A DNA stretch of 64,000 nt. Source: Flavobacteriales bacterium UBA1986. Lineage in GTDB: Bacteria > Bacteroidota > Bacteroidia > Flavobacteriales_G > Salibacteraceae. A model generated the notes under the pieces. The model was not told the DNA's origin, made no database searches, and saw nothing but the letters and a program-made list of their open reading frames with translations. The stretch lies in NCBI GenBank assembly GCA_002336245.1, contig DDDG01000013.1, forward strand, positions 1 through 64,000, written 5' to 3'. The first letter of the stretch is position 1. Each line of letters opens with the position of its first letter. Below, one piece after another: positions 1 through 8,166 of this stretch. The position numbers and the translations under genes were made by a program.

Positions 1-1
1 C

Positions 2-142
2 CTATTAAATGGGGTATCTACATACAACTACGATGAAATCGGCGAGATGACCAACTTGTCTTCATCGCAAGTAAAGGTTTACATCTTTCGTGCAAGAAAA
101 AGCATGAAGCAATACATCGGAAAACTCGATTTGGTACTGTGA
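2..142 (+). CDS. ECF RNA polymerase sigma factor, C-terminal fragment (5' end outside window)
   Basis: Only the last 46 codons are inside the window. They read as the region 4 helix-turn-helix of an extracytoplasmic-function sigma factor: the stretch YDEIGEMTNLSSSQVKVYIF followed by RARKSMK is the usual -35-recognition helix pair of Bacteroidota ECF sigma factors. The stop codon overlaps the GTG start of the next gene (GTGA), so the two are almost certainly co-translated. In this family the downstream partner is normally the cognate anti-sigma factor, which fits the neighbour. Confidence 0.85.
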   Translation, partial: LLNGVSTYNYDEIGEMTNLSSSQVKVYIFRARKSMKQYIGKLDLVL

Positions 143-1158
143 AGCGACCTGAGAACATAGAAGCCCTTTTGGTAGATTACATTGAGGGAACCCTGAATTC
201 CGATGACTTCTTGTTGGTTGAAGCATGGTTGAAAGAACACCCAGAGGATGCTGAAGTACTTGGCGATTGGGATTCTCTTAGTCTCATGAAGGATGAAAAA
301 GAGATTGAGGGAAGCACTGCCACAATTCCCGAGAACTTTGATTGGAATGAGCTGATGCTCAAAGAACTTGAAGGGGAAAATTCGAAAGAAGACAAAGAAC
401 TCCTCTTGTCCTCGATGCAAAGCAACTCAAGTTTGAAGAAGGAGTTTAAACTCTTTGAACTTACGAAGCTCAAGGCCGATCATTCCGTTCAATATCCAAA
501 GAAATCAGAGCTGCTAAAGAGCACTCCAATATTCCAACTGAAGCCACAAAGCTGGAGTCGCGTTGCTGCTGCAGCAGTCTTCGTAGGAGTGATTGGCAGT
601 TACATGATCTTCAATCAAGACGACTTAGAGGACTCAAGACGTTACTTGGCTCGATCAGAATCTTCCACAGTTGTGGTGGCTCCAAAAATTCAGATGAGCT
701 CATTGGCATCCTTAACTGAGAAAAAGGCTTCAGAAAGCGTAGAACCTGAAGTCTTTCCAGAAAAAGAAATAAAGCCATTGCCCTTTACCATTGAGCCTAG
801 AACTCAACGAGCAGGAATTAGAGAGGATCTGTTCTTTGCCTCGCTTGAATTGAGAAAGCCCACAATTTCTACTTCAATGGAGGTCGACGAGCGAAACTTG
901 CTTCACCGTGACTTTGAACCTTATTCCTTCGCCTGGATCGAATTCGAGGAACCAGAAGAAGAGAGCTTTTTGGCCGGCGCCTTTAATGCCGTCAAGGATC
1001 GAGTGCTAGGAGGCGAAGATAAATTGATGCCCAGTCGCAATGACTTGAAAAGCTTCGCCGAAACTGGCTTGGCAAAATCAAAGCGCTTCACACTAGATTT
1101 TGAAGACGGAAAGCTAGTTGCAATGGGGCTTCCCAAACTTTCTTGGGAAAACAGATAA
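139..1158 (+). CDS. probable anti-sigma factor (single-pass membrane protein)
   Basis: This 339-residue protein starts with GTG inside the stop codon of the sigma factor gene. The N-terminal ~50 residues (ALLVDYIEGTLNSDD, then VEAWLKEHPE) resemble the cytoplasmic sigma-binding start of Bacteroidota anti-sigma factors, without a zinc HxxxCxxC motif. One hydrophobic segment at about residues 141-158 would span the inner membrane, leaving about 180 residues in the periplasm with no recognised domain. Position and topology support a membrane-held inhibitor released by envelope signals. The role is inferred from context; the periplasmic part is unassigned. Confidence 0.7.
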   Translation: MKRPENIEALLVDYIEGTLNSDDFLLVEAWLKEHPEDAEVLGDWDSLSLMKDEKEIEGSTATIPENFDWNELMLKELEGENSKEDKELLLSSMQSNSSLKKEFKLFELTKLKADHSVQYPKKSELLKSTPIFQLKPQSWSRVAAAAVFVGVIGSYMIFNQDDLEDSRRYLARSESSTVVVAPKIQMSSLASLTEKKASESVEPEVFPEKEIKPLPFTIEPRTQRAGIREDLFFASLELRKPTISTSMEVDERNLLHRDFEPYSFAWIEFEEPEEESFLAGAFNAVKDRVLGGEDKLMPSRNDLKSFAETGLAKSKRFTLDFEDGKLVAMGLPKLSWENR

Positions 1159-1214
1159 GCCTCTGTAACTTTTTAAGGACCTCGGCGTCTCACTAGAAAC
1201 AAACACCACCAATT

Positions 1215-2177
1215 ATGAAAACGATCATCACATCAATTATTATCCTGAGCAGCTTCGGAAGCTTTGCGATAAACTACGGAGATTTTCTAAGTGCAAAAGA
1301 ACAAGGAAAAGCTGATTTGTTCCTAGGCGAACAAGAATCAGAAGAGCCTGAGTTAGAATCCTTGATTGCTCAGTATAGATTCCTTGCATTCTCAAACCCA
1401 ATGACCAAAAATTCAACTGGGCCTGACACCAATAAAATTAGAATCAACAATACCTTGATTCTGATCATTGATGAAGAAGGAAAAGATGAGGACTCCGATA
1501 GTTTAATTGTGGATATCAAGAAAGACACATCTAAAACTGAAGAAAAGAAAGACTATAGCTTCAATAATTGGGGCGGTATGTACTTAGGAGTGAATATGCT
1601 CCTCAACGACCAGATGTCAATCGCCCCAGTTAAGGGTTACGAGTACCTTGAATTGAAGCCAGCGAGCTCAATCCATTTCCAGGTAAACGCATTCCAGAAA
1701 GACTTTAAAATTGCTGGAGAATACCTCAAATTAGTTACTGGTCTTGGAATCGATTACCGACAGTTTTCTTTCGAACAGGATTTCACCTTACTTCCGGGAA
1801 CTGATTCCGTACTTGCAGCTCCTGCTGGCGTGAATTTTAAGCGCAACAAGCTCACCACATGGAGCGTTCGCGGCCCGCTTCTTTTAGGTTTCAATCTTGG
1901 AAAGAAGAAGAATACTCTTCACATGACGGCAGGTGTCATCGGCGAATACAGAATGGGCATGAACCTCAATCAAAAGTTCGAGCTGAATGATGAGAAACAC
2001 AAAATTGATTACAAAAACCCCTACAATGTAAATCGCTGGAATGCGAGCGCAGTAGCTGGAATAGGAATTGGAGATGTCTACTTATACGGTGAATACCAAT
2101 TGACAAGCTTCTTCGAAAAAGATTTAGCCCCTGCAGTGCAACCTGTAACCCTTGGGCTTCGTATAATCAACTTTTAG
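1215..2177 (+). CDS. putative outer-membrane beta-barrel protein
   Basis: The 320-residue product has an N-terminal signal peptide (about residues 1-18, ending SFA). A polar, acidic linker rich in Asp, Glu, Lys and Ser follows up to about residue 118. The C-terminal 200 residues, from NNWGGMYLGVNML onward, alternate polar and hydrophobic residues with many Gly and aromatics and end in LGLRIINF, as outer-membrane barrels do. It lies 56 bp after the anti-sigma gene and is followed by a terminator, so it is probably the last gene of the sigma/anti-sigma operon. Specific function is unknown. Confidence 0.65.
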   Translation: MKTIITSIIILSSFGSFAINYGDFLSAKEQGKADLFLGEQESEEPELESLIAQYRFLAFSNPMTKNSTGPDTNKIRINNTLILIIDEEGKDEDSDSLIVDIKKDTSKTEEKKDYSFNNWGGMYLGVNMLLNDQMSIAPVKGYEYLELKPASSIHFQVNAFQKDFKIAGEYLKLVTGLGIDYRQFSFEQDFTLLPGTDSVLAAPAGVNFKRNKLTTWSVRGPLLLGFNLGKKKNTLHMTAGVIGEYRMGMNLNQKFELNDEKHKIDYKNPYNVNRWNASAVAGIGIGDVYLYGEYQLTSFFEKDLAPAVQPVTLGLRIINF

Positions 2178-2201
2178 ATGCTGTTTTTGGTTTAGGATTT
2201 T

Positions 2202-2236
2202 ACCCCTGTTCGACTCTTGTCGGCAGGGGTTTTTTG
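2202..2236 (+). terminator. Rho-independent terminator after the sigma/anti-sigma operon
   Basis: ACCCCTG (2202-2208) pairs with CAGGGGT (2224-2230) around a 15-nt loop, followed by six T residues. It sits between the convergent beta-barrel gene and the FKBP gene and carries its T-run on the plus strand. Confidence 0.75.
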
Positions 2237-2650
2237 TTAGTAAACCTTCTGCATCAAAATTTCAAACGAAATGGTTTCGCTTGGAGGAACCACCACTACT
2301 CCACCCAAAGCAGTACTTCCCTTTTCTCCGTAGGCAATTTCCGGAGGCATAATGAAGCGGGCTCGCTCACCTTCTTTCATCAAAGTGAGCGCTTCACTGA
2401 AACCGGGGATCAGTCCTTTATCTCCAACTGTGAATTTCACGGATTTCTCCACCTTCTCGAATACTTTGCCTGTCGAGAGGCGACCAATGAACCAAATTTT
2501 CACCTTATCTCCGTCCTTGGGCGAAGCTCCATCTCCATCCAACAAACGGATGTAGGTAAGTCCAGATTCTGTGGTTGTTTTCTTACCGTCTTGGGCAAAA
2601 GTTAAACCCGACAGAAGAAGTACAATTGAGAGCATTAGCAGTCGTTTCAT
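2237..2650 (-). CDS. FKBP-type peptidyl-prolyl cis-trans isomerase, exported
   Basis: This is a 137-residue protein with a signal peptide (about residues 1-19, ending TFA-Q) followed by a single FKBP domain. The family signatures are visible: GDKVKIWFIGRLSTGKVFEK, then PGFSEALTLMKEGERARFIM, then PPEIAYGEKG and a final ISFEILMQKVY strand. It would catalyse proline isomerisation in periplasmic or outer-membrane folding. It lies 3 bp downstream of pepD on the same strand, so the two are probably one transcript. Confidence 0.9.
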   Translation of the reverse strand: MKRLLMLSIVLLLSGLTFAQDGKKTTTESGLTYIRLLDGDGASPKDGDKVKIWFIGRLSTGKVFEKVEKSVKFTVGDKGLIPGFSEALTLMKEGERARFIMPPEIAYGEKGSTALGGVVVVPPSETISFEILMQKVY

Positions 2651-2653
2651 GGA

Positions 2654-4117
2654 TTAGTTTTTTGAAGGAATGTTCTGAAGGATTTCCAAGAGGTATTTCC
2701 AAAATTTCTGAACCGTTTCAATGTTCACCATCTCGTCAGGTGAATGTGGGTTTCTTATGGTAGGCCCAAAAGCAATCATATCCAAATTCGGGTGCGTGTT
2801 TCCAATAATCCCACACTCCAAGCCGGCATGTATCGCCATCACCTCAGGAATCTTATTGTACAACTTTTTATAGATGCCTTGTGCGACTTTTAAAATGTCA
2901 GATTTCGGGTTTGGTGCCCAGCCAGGGTATGAACCAGCATGCTCAACAGACAAATCAGTCGCTCCAAAAGCCGACTCAATCATTCTTGCCAATTCATTTT
3001 TAGAATTGTCTACCGAACTTCTTGTGAGCATCTGAACCAACACACTTCCATCTTCAATTAAAACCCTAGAAAGATTGGTTGACGTCTCCACGAGGTTTTC
3101 AATGTCGTTGCTCCATTTATACACCCCATTTGGAGCCGCATAAATTGAGTTCAAAAGATTCTTTTGAATTTCCAAGGGAAGAACTGAGTTCAAGTCTGAG
3201 CTCGCTTTAAGTTCAATGACAAAGTTTGGATCGGTTACGGCTAAATCGTTTTTCTTTTCCGCCTCAAATGCTTTTACAAAAGCTTCAAATTCAGCGGCTT
3301 TTGCACTTGGAACACACACATCCAAAAAGGCTTCGCGTGGAATGGCATTGCGCAAACTTCCTCCATCGAAGCGCATCAAACGCAAGCCAAAATCGCGGCT
3401 CGCTCTCCACAGCAAATGCGTACTTACCTTATTTGAGTTTCCGCGTTGAAGATGAATCTCAACTCCTGAATGACCACCTTTCATCCCTTTCAGCGTGATG
3501 TGATACTTTTTATAATCCGTAGGAACCTCTTCCTTCTGGTAGGATCCTTTGATGTTGGTATCGATTCCTCCAGCACATCCAATACAAAGCTCGCCTTCAT
3601 CTTCATAGTCCATGTTGAGCAGTATGTCTCCTTTACACCAGTTTTGTTGAAGGGCGAAAGCTCCGGTCATTCCTGTTTCTTCATCAACCGTGAAGAGGGC
3701 TTCAATAGGCCCGTGAGGGATGTCTGTTGAGCTGAGGATGCTCATTGCTGCAGCTACTCCCATTCCATTGTCGGATCCGAGCGTGGTGCCTTTCGCTTTT
3801 ACCCACTCACCATCCACATAAGATTCGATGCCTTGGGTTTCAAAATCAAAAACAGTGTCAGAATTCTTTTGATGAACCATATCGAGGTGCGACTGAAGCA
3901 CAACTCCCATTTTACCTTCCATCTCGCTAGTGGCAGGTTTGCGAATCAACACATTGCCTATTGAATCAACCTCAGTTTCAAAACCTAAAGTCTCGCCAAA
4001 GGATCGCATGAAAGCCGTGACACGTTCTTCCTTCTTCGACGGTCGTGGTACTGCATTCAAGTCTTCAAAATGATTCCACAATACTTTGGGTTCTAATCCT
4101 CTTACATCTGCACTCAT
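2654..4117 (-). CDS. pepD: aminoacyl-histidine dipeptidase (M20 family, PepD-like)
   Basis: The 487-residue length and the motifs match the cytosolic M20 dipeptidases that cleave Xaa-His and other dipeptides. The metal-binding site is intact: H77 and D79 in LQSHLDMVHQ, the bridging D116 in GSDNGMG, the acidic pair E146-E147 in VDEETGMTGA, and the C-terminal His in RNPHSPDEMV. The glycine-rich segment CIGCAGG is also typical. The gene is divergent from yqgE with about 165 bp between them; the FKBP gene follows immediately. Confidence 0.93.
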   Translation of the reverse strand: MSADVRGLEPKVLWNHFEDLNAVPRPSKKEERVTAFMRSFGETLGFETEVDSIGNVLIRKPATSEMEGKMGVVLQSHLDMVHQKNSDTVFDFETQGIESYVDGEWVKAKGTTLGSDNGMGVAAAMSILSSTDIPHGPIEALFTVDEETGMTGAFALQQNWCKGDILLNMDYEDEGELCIGCAGGIDTNIKGSYQKEEVPTDYKKYHITLKGMKGGHSGVEIHLQRGNSNKVSTHLLWRASRDFGLRLMRFDGGSLRNAIPREAFLDVCVPSAKAAEFEAFVKAFEAEKKNDLAVTDPNFVIELKASSDLNSVLPLEIQKNLLNSIYAAPNGVYKWSNDIENLVETSTNLSRVLIEDGSVLVQMLTRSSVDNSKNELARMIESAFGATDLSVEHAGSYPGWAPNPKSDILKVAQGIYKKLYNKIPEVMAIHAGLECGIIGNTHPNLDMIAFGPTIRNPHSPDEMVNIETVQKFWKYLLEILQNIPSKN

Positions 4118-4281
4118 TCTGTTGAAATTTTTTGGTTCTTTCAGTCAAACTTTGTCCCGAAAATAGCCATTTTAGTCCACGAACTTGATGGCAAACTAGC
4201 CGACACAATGGAAGAGACTGAAGCACGTTCATTCTCAGAACTTCCATGTTAAAGAGCTTTGCTTCGAGTGAACACAGACCA

Positions 4282-4884
4282 ATGAACGACCACCTTCCAT
4301 ACAACGACTTTTTTGAGAAGCTCAGTTTCGAAAATGAGGAATTGGACAAAGGCCGCATCCTGCTCTCTGAGCCTTGGTTGCCGGATCCAAACTTCAGTCG
4401 TTCCGTCATTCTACTTACCGGTCAAAGTGAAGATGGTTGCGTTGGATTCACCTTGAACAAACCGAGCGAGCTCATGCTCTCGGATGTTGTGGAATACAGT
4501 TTTGGGGAGCAATTTCCTATTTACCACGGCGGACCCGTAGAAGGCGACAGCCTCTTCTTTCTTCATTCTCTTGGACAGGAGTTGAAAGGTGCTGTACAGG
4601 TATTCGATAAGCTCTATTGGGGCGGAGACTTCGATCAACTTCAGTTTATGATGAAGAATGGTCTTGTTGCTCAATCGGATGTGAAGTTCTTTATGGGTTA
4701 TGCAGGTTGGGCCGGAGGCCAGTTGGAATACGAATTGGAAGAACGCTCTTGGCTGGTGAAGAAATTGAATCGTCTCAATCCGCTTTCTCCTCTCAATCGG
4801 GAGAGTTGGGTCGATGTTCTAGGGAGCTACGGAAAGAAGTACGAACTCTTGGCAAGCTTTCCTGAGAACCCATCACTGAATTGA
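4282..4884 (+). CDS. YqgE/AlgH family protein (UPF0301)
   Basis: This is a 200-residue protein of the YqgE/AlgH family, whose biochemical role is not established. Diagnostic segments are GRILLSEPWLPDPNFSRSVI, GFTLNKPSEL, YHGGPVEGDSLFFLHS and FFMGYAGWAGGQLEYEL. An in-frame ATG exists 12 codons upstream (4246), but the ATG at 4282 gives the usual short N-terminus before the conserved domain. The gene overlaps the 3' end of the convergent aminotransferase gene by 12 bp. Confidence 0.9.
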   Translation: MNDHLPYNDFFEKLSFENEELDKGRILLSEPWLPDPNFSRSVILLTGQSEDGCVGFTLNKPSELMLSDVVEYSFGEQFPIYHGGPVEGDSLFFLHSLGQELKGAVQVFDKLYWGGDFDQLQFMMKNGLVAQSDVKFFMGYAGWAGGQLEYELEERSWLVKKLNRLNPLSPLNRESWVDVLGSYGKKYELLASFPENPSLN

Positions 4885-5709
4885 CTTCTTCAATTCTTCA
4901 CTGACACGTTTGGCGACGCTGTTGTAATAACGACGATCTTCATAAGAACCAATCCAGCGAACTCCGCCAATGGCGTTGGTTAAAAACACCTCATCGCAAT
5001 CGTAGAGTTCGCGAGCTTCCAAGGGTCGGGATTCTATTTCCATGTTCAAATCGTGAACGATTTTCGCAACTCGCTCACGCATCGTTCCTGCCAGGCAGGC
5101 CTCCGACAAGGATGGAGTAAAAACCTTATTCCCTTTCACTAAAAAAACATTGGCACTCAAGGATTCACACAATCTGCCAGCTGTGTTGAGAATAAAAAGC
5201 TCATCTACCCCAGAGTCGCGTGCTTCAATCGAGGCCATCACAAAGCCCAGAGCATTGCTGGTCTTAAAATTCGCCCAAGGATCAAAGGATTTGCGATAAA
5301 CCGTGCAAATGCCTGAAGATAGGCCCTGTTCGTTGATCTTGTATGGCTCAGAATCCAGACTTTTCATTTGAACAATCATTGAACTATCGTCGGACTCTGG
5401 CTTGTAATAACCTTTGCTGTTTCTATAAACTGAAAGCCGAACTTTTGCCGTTTCCATTTCATTGGCTTCCACCAACTCCTGAAACAGATTCTGAAAACGT
5501 TCCAACTGAAGGTATGGGTTTGACCTCATCTTCAAAGCGTCCATTCCAAAGTGCAGACGCTCGAGGTGCTGCTCGAAATGGATCGACTTCTTCTTATACA
5601 AAAGCATGCTCTCAAAGAGACCATCGCCGTAGTTGAAGGCCCTGTTGTCCACGTTCAAGCGAGGATTGTCGCCCGAAACTATTTCGCCATTTAAGATGAT
5701 GTAACTCAT
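4873..5709 (-). CDS. class IV (PLP, fold type IV) aminotransferase / aminodeoxychorismate lyase-like
   Basis: The 278-residue protein belongs to the branched-chain aminotransferase/4-amino-4-deoxychorismate lyase fold. The probable PLP lysine is K149 in DPWANFKTSNALG; N-terminal RAFNYGDGLFES and C-terminal EVFLTNAIGGVRWI are family hallmarks. In Bacteroidota such stand-alone proteins are often annotated as PabC (4-aminobenzoate for folate), but sequence alone does not separate lyase from amino-acid aminotransferase activity. It overlaps the upstream HAD gene by 4 bp and is probably translationally coupled to it. Confidence 0.85.
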   Translation of the reverse strand: MSYIILNGEIVSGDNPRLNVDNRAFNYGDGLFESMLLYKKKSIHFEQHLERLHFGMDALKMRSNPYLQLERFQNLFQELVEANEMETAKVRLSVYRNSKGYYKPESDDSSMIVQMKSLDSEPYKINEQGLSSGICTVYRKSFDPWANFKTSNALGFVMASIEARDSGVDELFILNTAGRLCESLSANVFLVKGNKVFTPSLSEACLAGTMRERVAKIVHDLNMEIESRPLEARELYDCDEVFLTNAIGGVRWIGSYEDRRYYNSVAKRVSEELKKSIQ

Positions 5710-6191
5710 GCCGGAATTTTAGCTAGAAGATACTCAATATCGACGTTCTTCTCAATCAAGAAGCCAGTCATACCCAGTTTTTCAGCTGGAATAATGTCAC
5801 GTTCTTTGTCCCCAATCATAAATGATTTTTGTGGGTCAATGTTGTGCTTGTAGAGAATTCGTTCGAACATCAAACTATCAGGTTTTCTGCTGATCGATTC
5901 TCCGACGGTATCGTGATGAGGCGAGTACATCACTTCAACGAATTCAATACCTGCCTCGCGACAAAGACTGACCATATGATTAAGGGTTGAGTTCACATCT
6001 TCGTGCGTATAGATTCCCTTTGCAATTCCTCCTTGATTCGTGATTACCGCAAGCAGGTAACCTCGGTCTCGAAGTTCTTGAAGGTTCTCGAGAATCCTCG
6101 GACATAGAATAAAATTCTCCGGCTTCCAAACATAGTCGCCAAGCTCCATATTCACGACTCCATCGCGGTCTAAAAAAACGGCTCGATTCAA
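5706..6191 (-). CDS. HAD-IIIA phosphatase, GmhB/HisB-N-like
   Basis: This 161-residue HAD phosphatase has the nucleophile motif D8xD10 in FLDRDGVVN, TNQGGIAKG as motif II, RKPDSLMFE with the motif III lysine, and MIGDKERDI as motif IV. The architecture is that of D-glycero-D-manno-heptose 1,7-bisphosphate phosphatase. The cysteines that hold zinc in classical GmhB (CPHH...CxCRKP) are missing here: the loop reads YSPHHDTVGESISRKP. Substrate is therefore uncertain. The gene overlaps its neighbours by 4 bp on each side, between a rhomboid and an aminotransferase. Confidence 0.8.
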   Translation of the reverse strand: MNRAVFLDRDGVVNMELGDYVWKPENFILCPRILENLQELRDRGYLLAVITNQGGIAKGIYTHEDVNSTLNHMVSLCREAGIEFVEVMYSPHHDTVGESISRKPDSLMFERILYKHNIDPQKSFMIGDKERDIIPAEKLGMTGFLIEKNVDIEYLLAKIPA

Positions 6192-6823
6192 GATCCTAGA
6201 ATTTGTTCGAAAAAGTAGACAACGATTTTAGGCTGAACAAGGATGGTGAAAAGCAGACCGAAGATCGCTCCCCAATAATGCGCGTCGTGAGCCACTCTGT
6301 CTTGGCTCTTCTTATCCATATAGATTTCATAAGCAAGGTACAATGGACCAAAGATAAAAGCTGGAATTCCGATTGGAATGAAGAAGAGATAGATCTTCGA
6401 CATCGGCTCAAAAAGTATGGCGGAGAAAAGTACCGCTGAAACAGCACCCGATGCACCAACTGCATTGTAGGCCGGATTGTCTTTGTGTCGAAATAAGGAA
6501 GGTAAGCTCGCAACCACAACTCCTCCTGCGTAGAGCATTAGAAAATAATAGTTGCCTTGCATACCAAACATGCCCGTGAAATATGCCTCCACAATTCTTC
6601 CAAAACTCCAAAGAACAATCATGTTCACCAGAAGATGCATGAAGTCTGCATGGATTAAAGCATGACTAAAAAGTCGGTGCCATTGCTTGCGGTGATAGGT
6701 CAAGTAGGCATTGAACTCCATTTTCGCGAACAGGTCGTGGTTATTGAACGAGAGGAATGACACGACAGCGGTCAGTAAAATCAGAAGTGTGTTTAAACTC
6801 ATATATGCGCTTCTTCGAGACAC
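6188..6823 (-). CDS. rhomboid family intramembrane serine protease
   Basis: The 211-residue protein has about six membrane segments. The rhomboid catalytic dyad is visible: S125 in GASGAVSA and a histidine, H182, in HDAHYWGAIFG. The WHRLFSHALIHADFMHLLVN segment is the conserved His/Asn-containing helix. It probably cleaves single-pass membrane proteins in the inner membrane; the substrate is unknown. It starts the minus-strand operon rhomboid-HAD-aminotransferase, with the start codon 47 bp from the divergent class III aminotransferase gene. Confidence 0.9.
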   Translation of the reverse strand: MSRRSAYMSLNTLLILLTAVVSFLSFNNHDLFAKMEFNAYLTYHRKQWHRLFSHALIHADFMHLLVNMIVLWSFGRIVEAYFTGMFGMQGNYYFLMLYAGGVVVASLPSLFRHKDNPAYNAVGASGAVSAVLFSAILFEPMSKIYLFFIPIGIPAFIFGPLYLAYEIYMDKKSQDRVAHDAHYWGAIFGLLFTILVQPKIVVYFFEQILGS

Positions 6824-6870
6824 GAATATCGCATTTCAATTGACGGAGAGTATTACTTTTAGAACCAAGA

Positions 6871-8049
6871 ATGAACAAGAACATTTCATCTTCCCTAGCA
6901 GCCACTTCTCAGCACGAAGCTGAGCTTCAAATCGTAGCGGCGAAAGGAAGCATACTAGTCGATTCGGAAGGCAAAGAATACATCGATTTAATCTCTGGAG
7001 TATGCGTCAATAATTTTGGCCATCAGCACCCAGAAATCGTTCGAAGCATCCGAACTCAGGCGGAGAAATTTGCCCATGTGATGGTTTATGGAGAGTATCT
7101 GCTGGAGCCAACCGTGCTTGCCGCGAATGAGCTCACTTCCATTCTTCCCGAAAGCCTAAACACATGTTATTTCGTCAACTCTGGCACGGAAGCAAATGAG
7201 GCGGCCATTAAGCTCTGTAAGCGTCACACCGGAAGAAATCGAATCATAGCTGTTAGAGGCGCTTACCATGGAAGCACCAATGGCAGCTTGAGCATCAGTG
7301 ATCACGAGTCACGGAAATCTGCCTTCCGACCTTTATTGCCGGATGTGCACTTTATAGATTGGAACGACGAAAAGGATCTACTAAAGATCGACGAGCAATG
7401 CGCTGGAGTCTTCTTGGAAACAATTCAGGGTGATGCGGGAGTGCGCATTCCCGATGCTTCTTGGCTGAAGGCGCTCAGACAAAAATGTTCTGATGTTGGA
7501 GCCCTATTGGTCTTCGATGAAATTCAATGTGGAATCGGTCGAACCGGGAAATACTTCGCCTTCGAACATTTCGACCTAAAACCAGATGTTCTGACTTTGG
7601 GTAAAGCTCTTGGTGGTGGGATGCCCATCGGCGCTTTGTTGGCATCGAAAGAAATCCTTGACGACTTTCGTCGGGATCCCATCTTGGGCCACATCACAAC
7701 CTTTGGCGGCAACGCTGTGGTTTGTGCTGCAGCACTTGCAGTGCTTAAATTGCTTCAAAAGCCAGGCTTACTCGAAGGGGTTCAGGAAAAAGGGAAATGG
7801 ATGAAAGAACAACTCGTTCATCCGAAAATTAAAGGTGTACGGGCAATTGGAATGATGCTCGCCGTGGACCTCGAACGCGAAGCCGATGTTGACCACTTGA
7901 TTCAATCCTGCATGAAAAACGGAATTAGTCTTTTCCGTTTTCTTTCAAGACCTCAATCGTTCCGAATTGCACCTGCACTAAACATCGATGAGGAACTCCT
8001 TGCAGAGGCTTTCGCAAAACTTAAAGCAGCCTTGGACGAGCTAAAATGA
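6871..8049 (+). CDS. class III PLP aminotransferase (acetylornithine aminotransferase-like)
   Basis: This is a 392-residue class III aminotransferase. The PLP lysine is K245 in DVLTLGKALGGGMPIGA; other family marks are YFVNSGTEANEAAIKLCKRH, GAYHGST and VFDEIQCGIGRTG. The closest well-known family is ArgD/acetylornithine aminotransferase, but no arginine gene is nearby, so other omega-amino donors are possible. A hairpin terminator overlaps the stop codon region. Upstream, TACTTTTA at 6854-6861 is a one-mismatch TAnnTTTG element. Confidence 0.85.
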   Translation: MNKNISSSLAATSQHEAELQIVAAKGSILVDSEGKEYIDLISGVCVNNFGHQHPEIVRSIRTQAEKFAHVMVYGEYLLEPTVLAANELTSILPESLNTCYFVNSGTEANEAAIKLCKRHTGRNRIIAVRGAYHGSTNGSLSISDHESRKSAFRPLLPDVHFIDWNDEKDLLKIDEQCAGVFLETIQGDAGVRIPDASWLKALRQKCSDVGALLVFDEIQCGIGRTGKYFAFEHFDLKPDVLTLGKALGGGMPIGALLASKEILDDFRRDPILGHITTFGGNAVVCAAALAVLKLLQKPGLLEGVQEKGKWMKEQLVHPKIKGVRAIGMMLAVDLEREADVDHLIQSCMKNGISLFRFLSRPQSFRIAPALNIDEELLAEAFAKLKAALDELK

Positions 8050-8083
8050 AGAAGGCCCTGTCGACGACAAGACCTTCTTTCTA
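8049..8083 (+). terminator. Rho-independent terminator after the class III aminotransferase
   Basis: AAGAAGG (8049-8055) pairs with CCTTCTT (8073-8079), with further inner pairing of TGTCG and CGACA, followed by a short T/C tail. It starts at the stop codon of the aminotransferase gene. Confidence 0.65.
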
Positions 8084-8166
8084 ACCAAAAAACGAATGAT
8101 GAGACAGCACTTGCCACGCCTTTCATTCGAGGTGCAAATGTACTAAGTCCTTTGAATTTCAGGTAA

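Noticed and set aside
4246..4282. Upstream ATG for the YqgE gene
   Set aside because: The 12 extra residues are not part of the family and the downstream ATG gives normal length.
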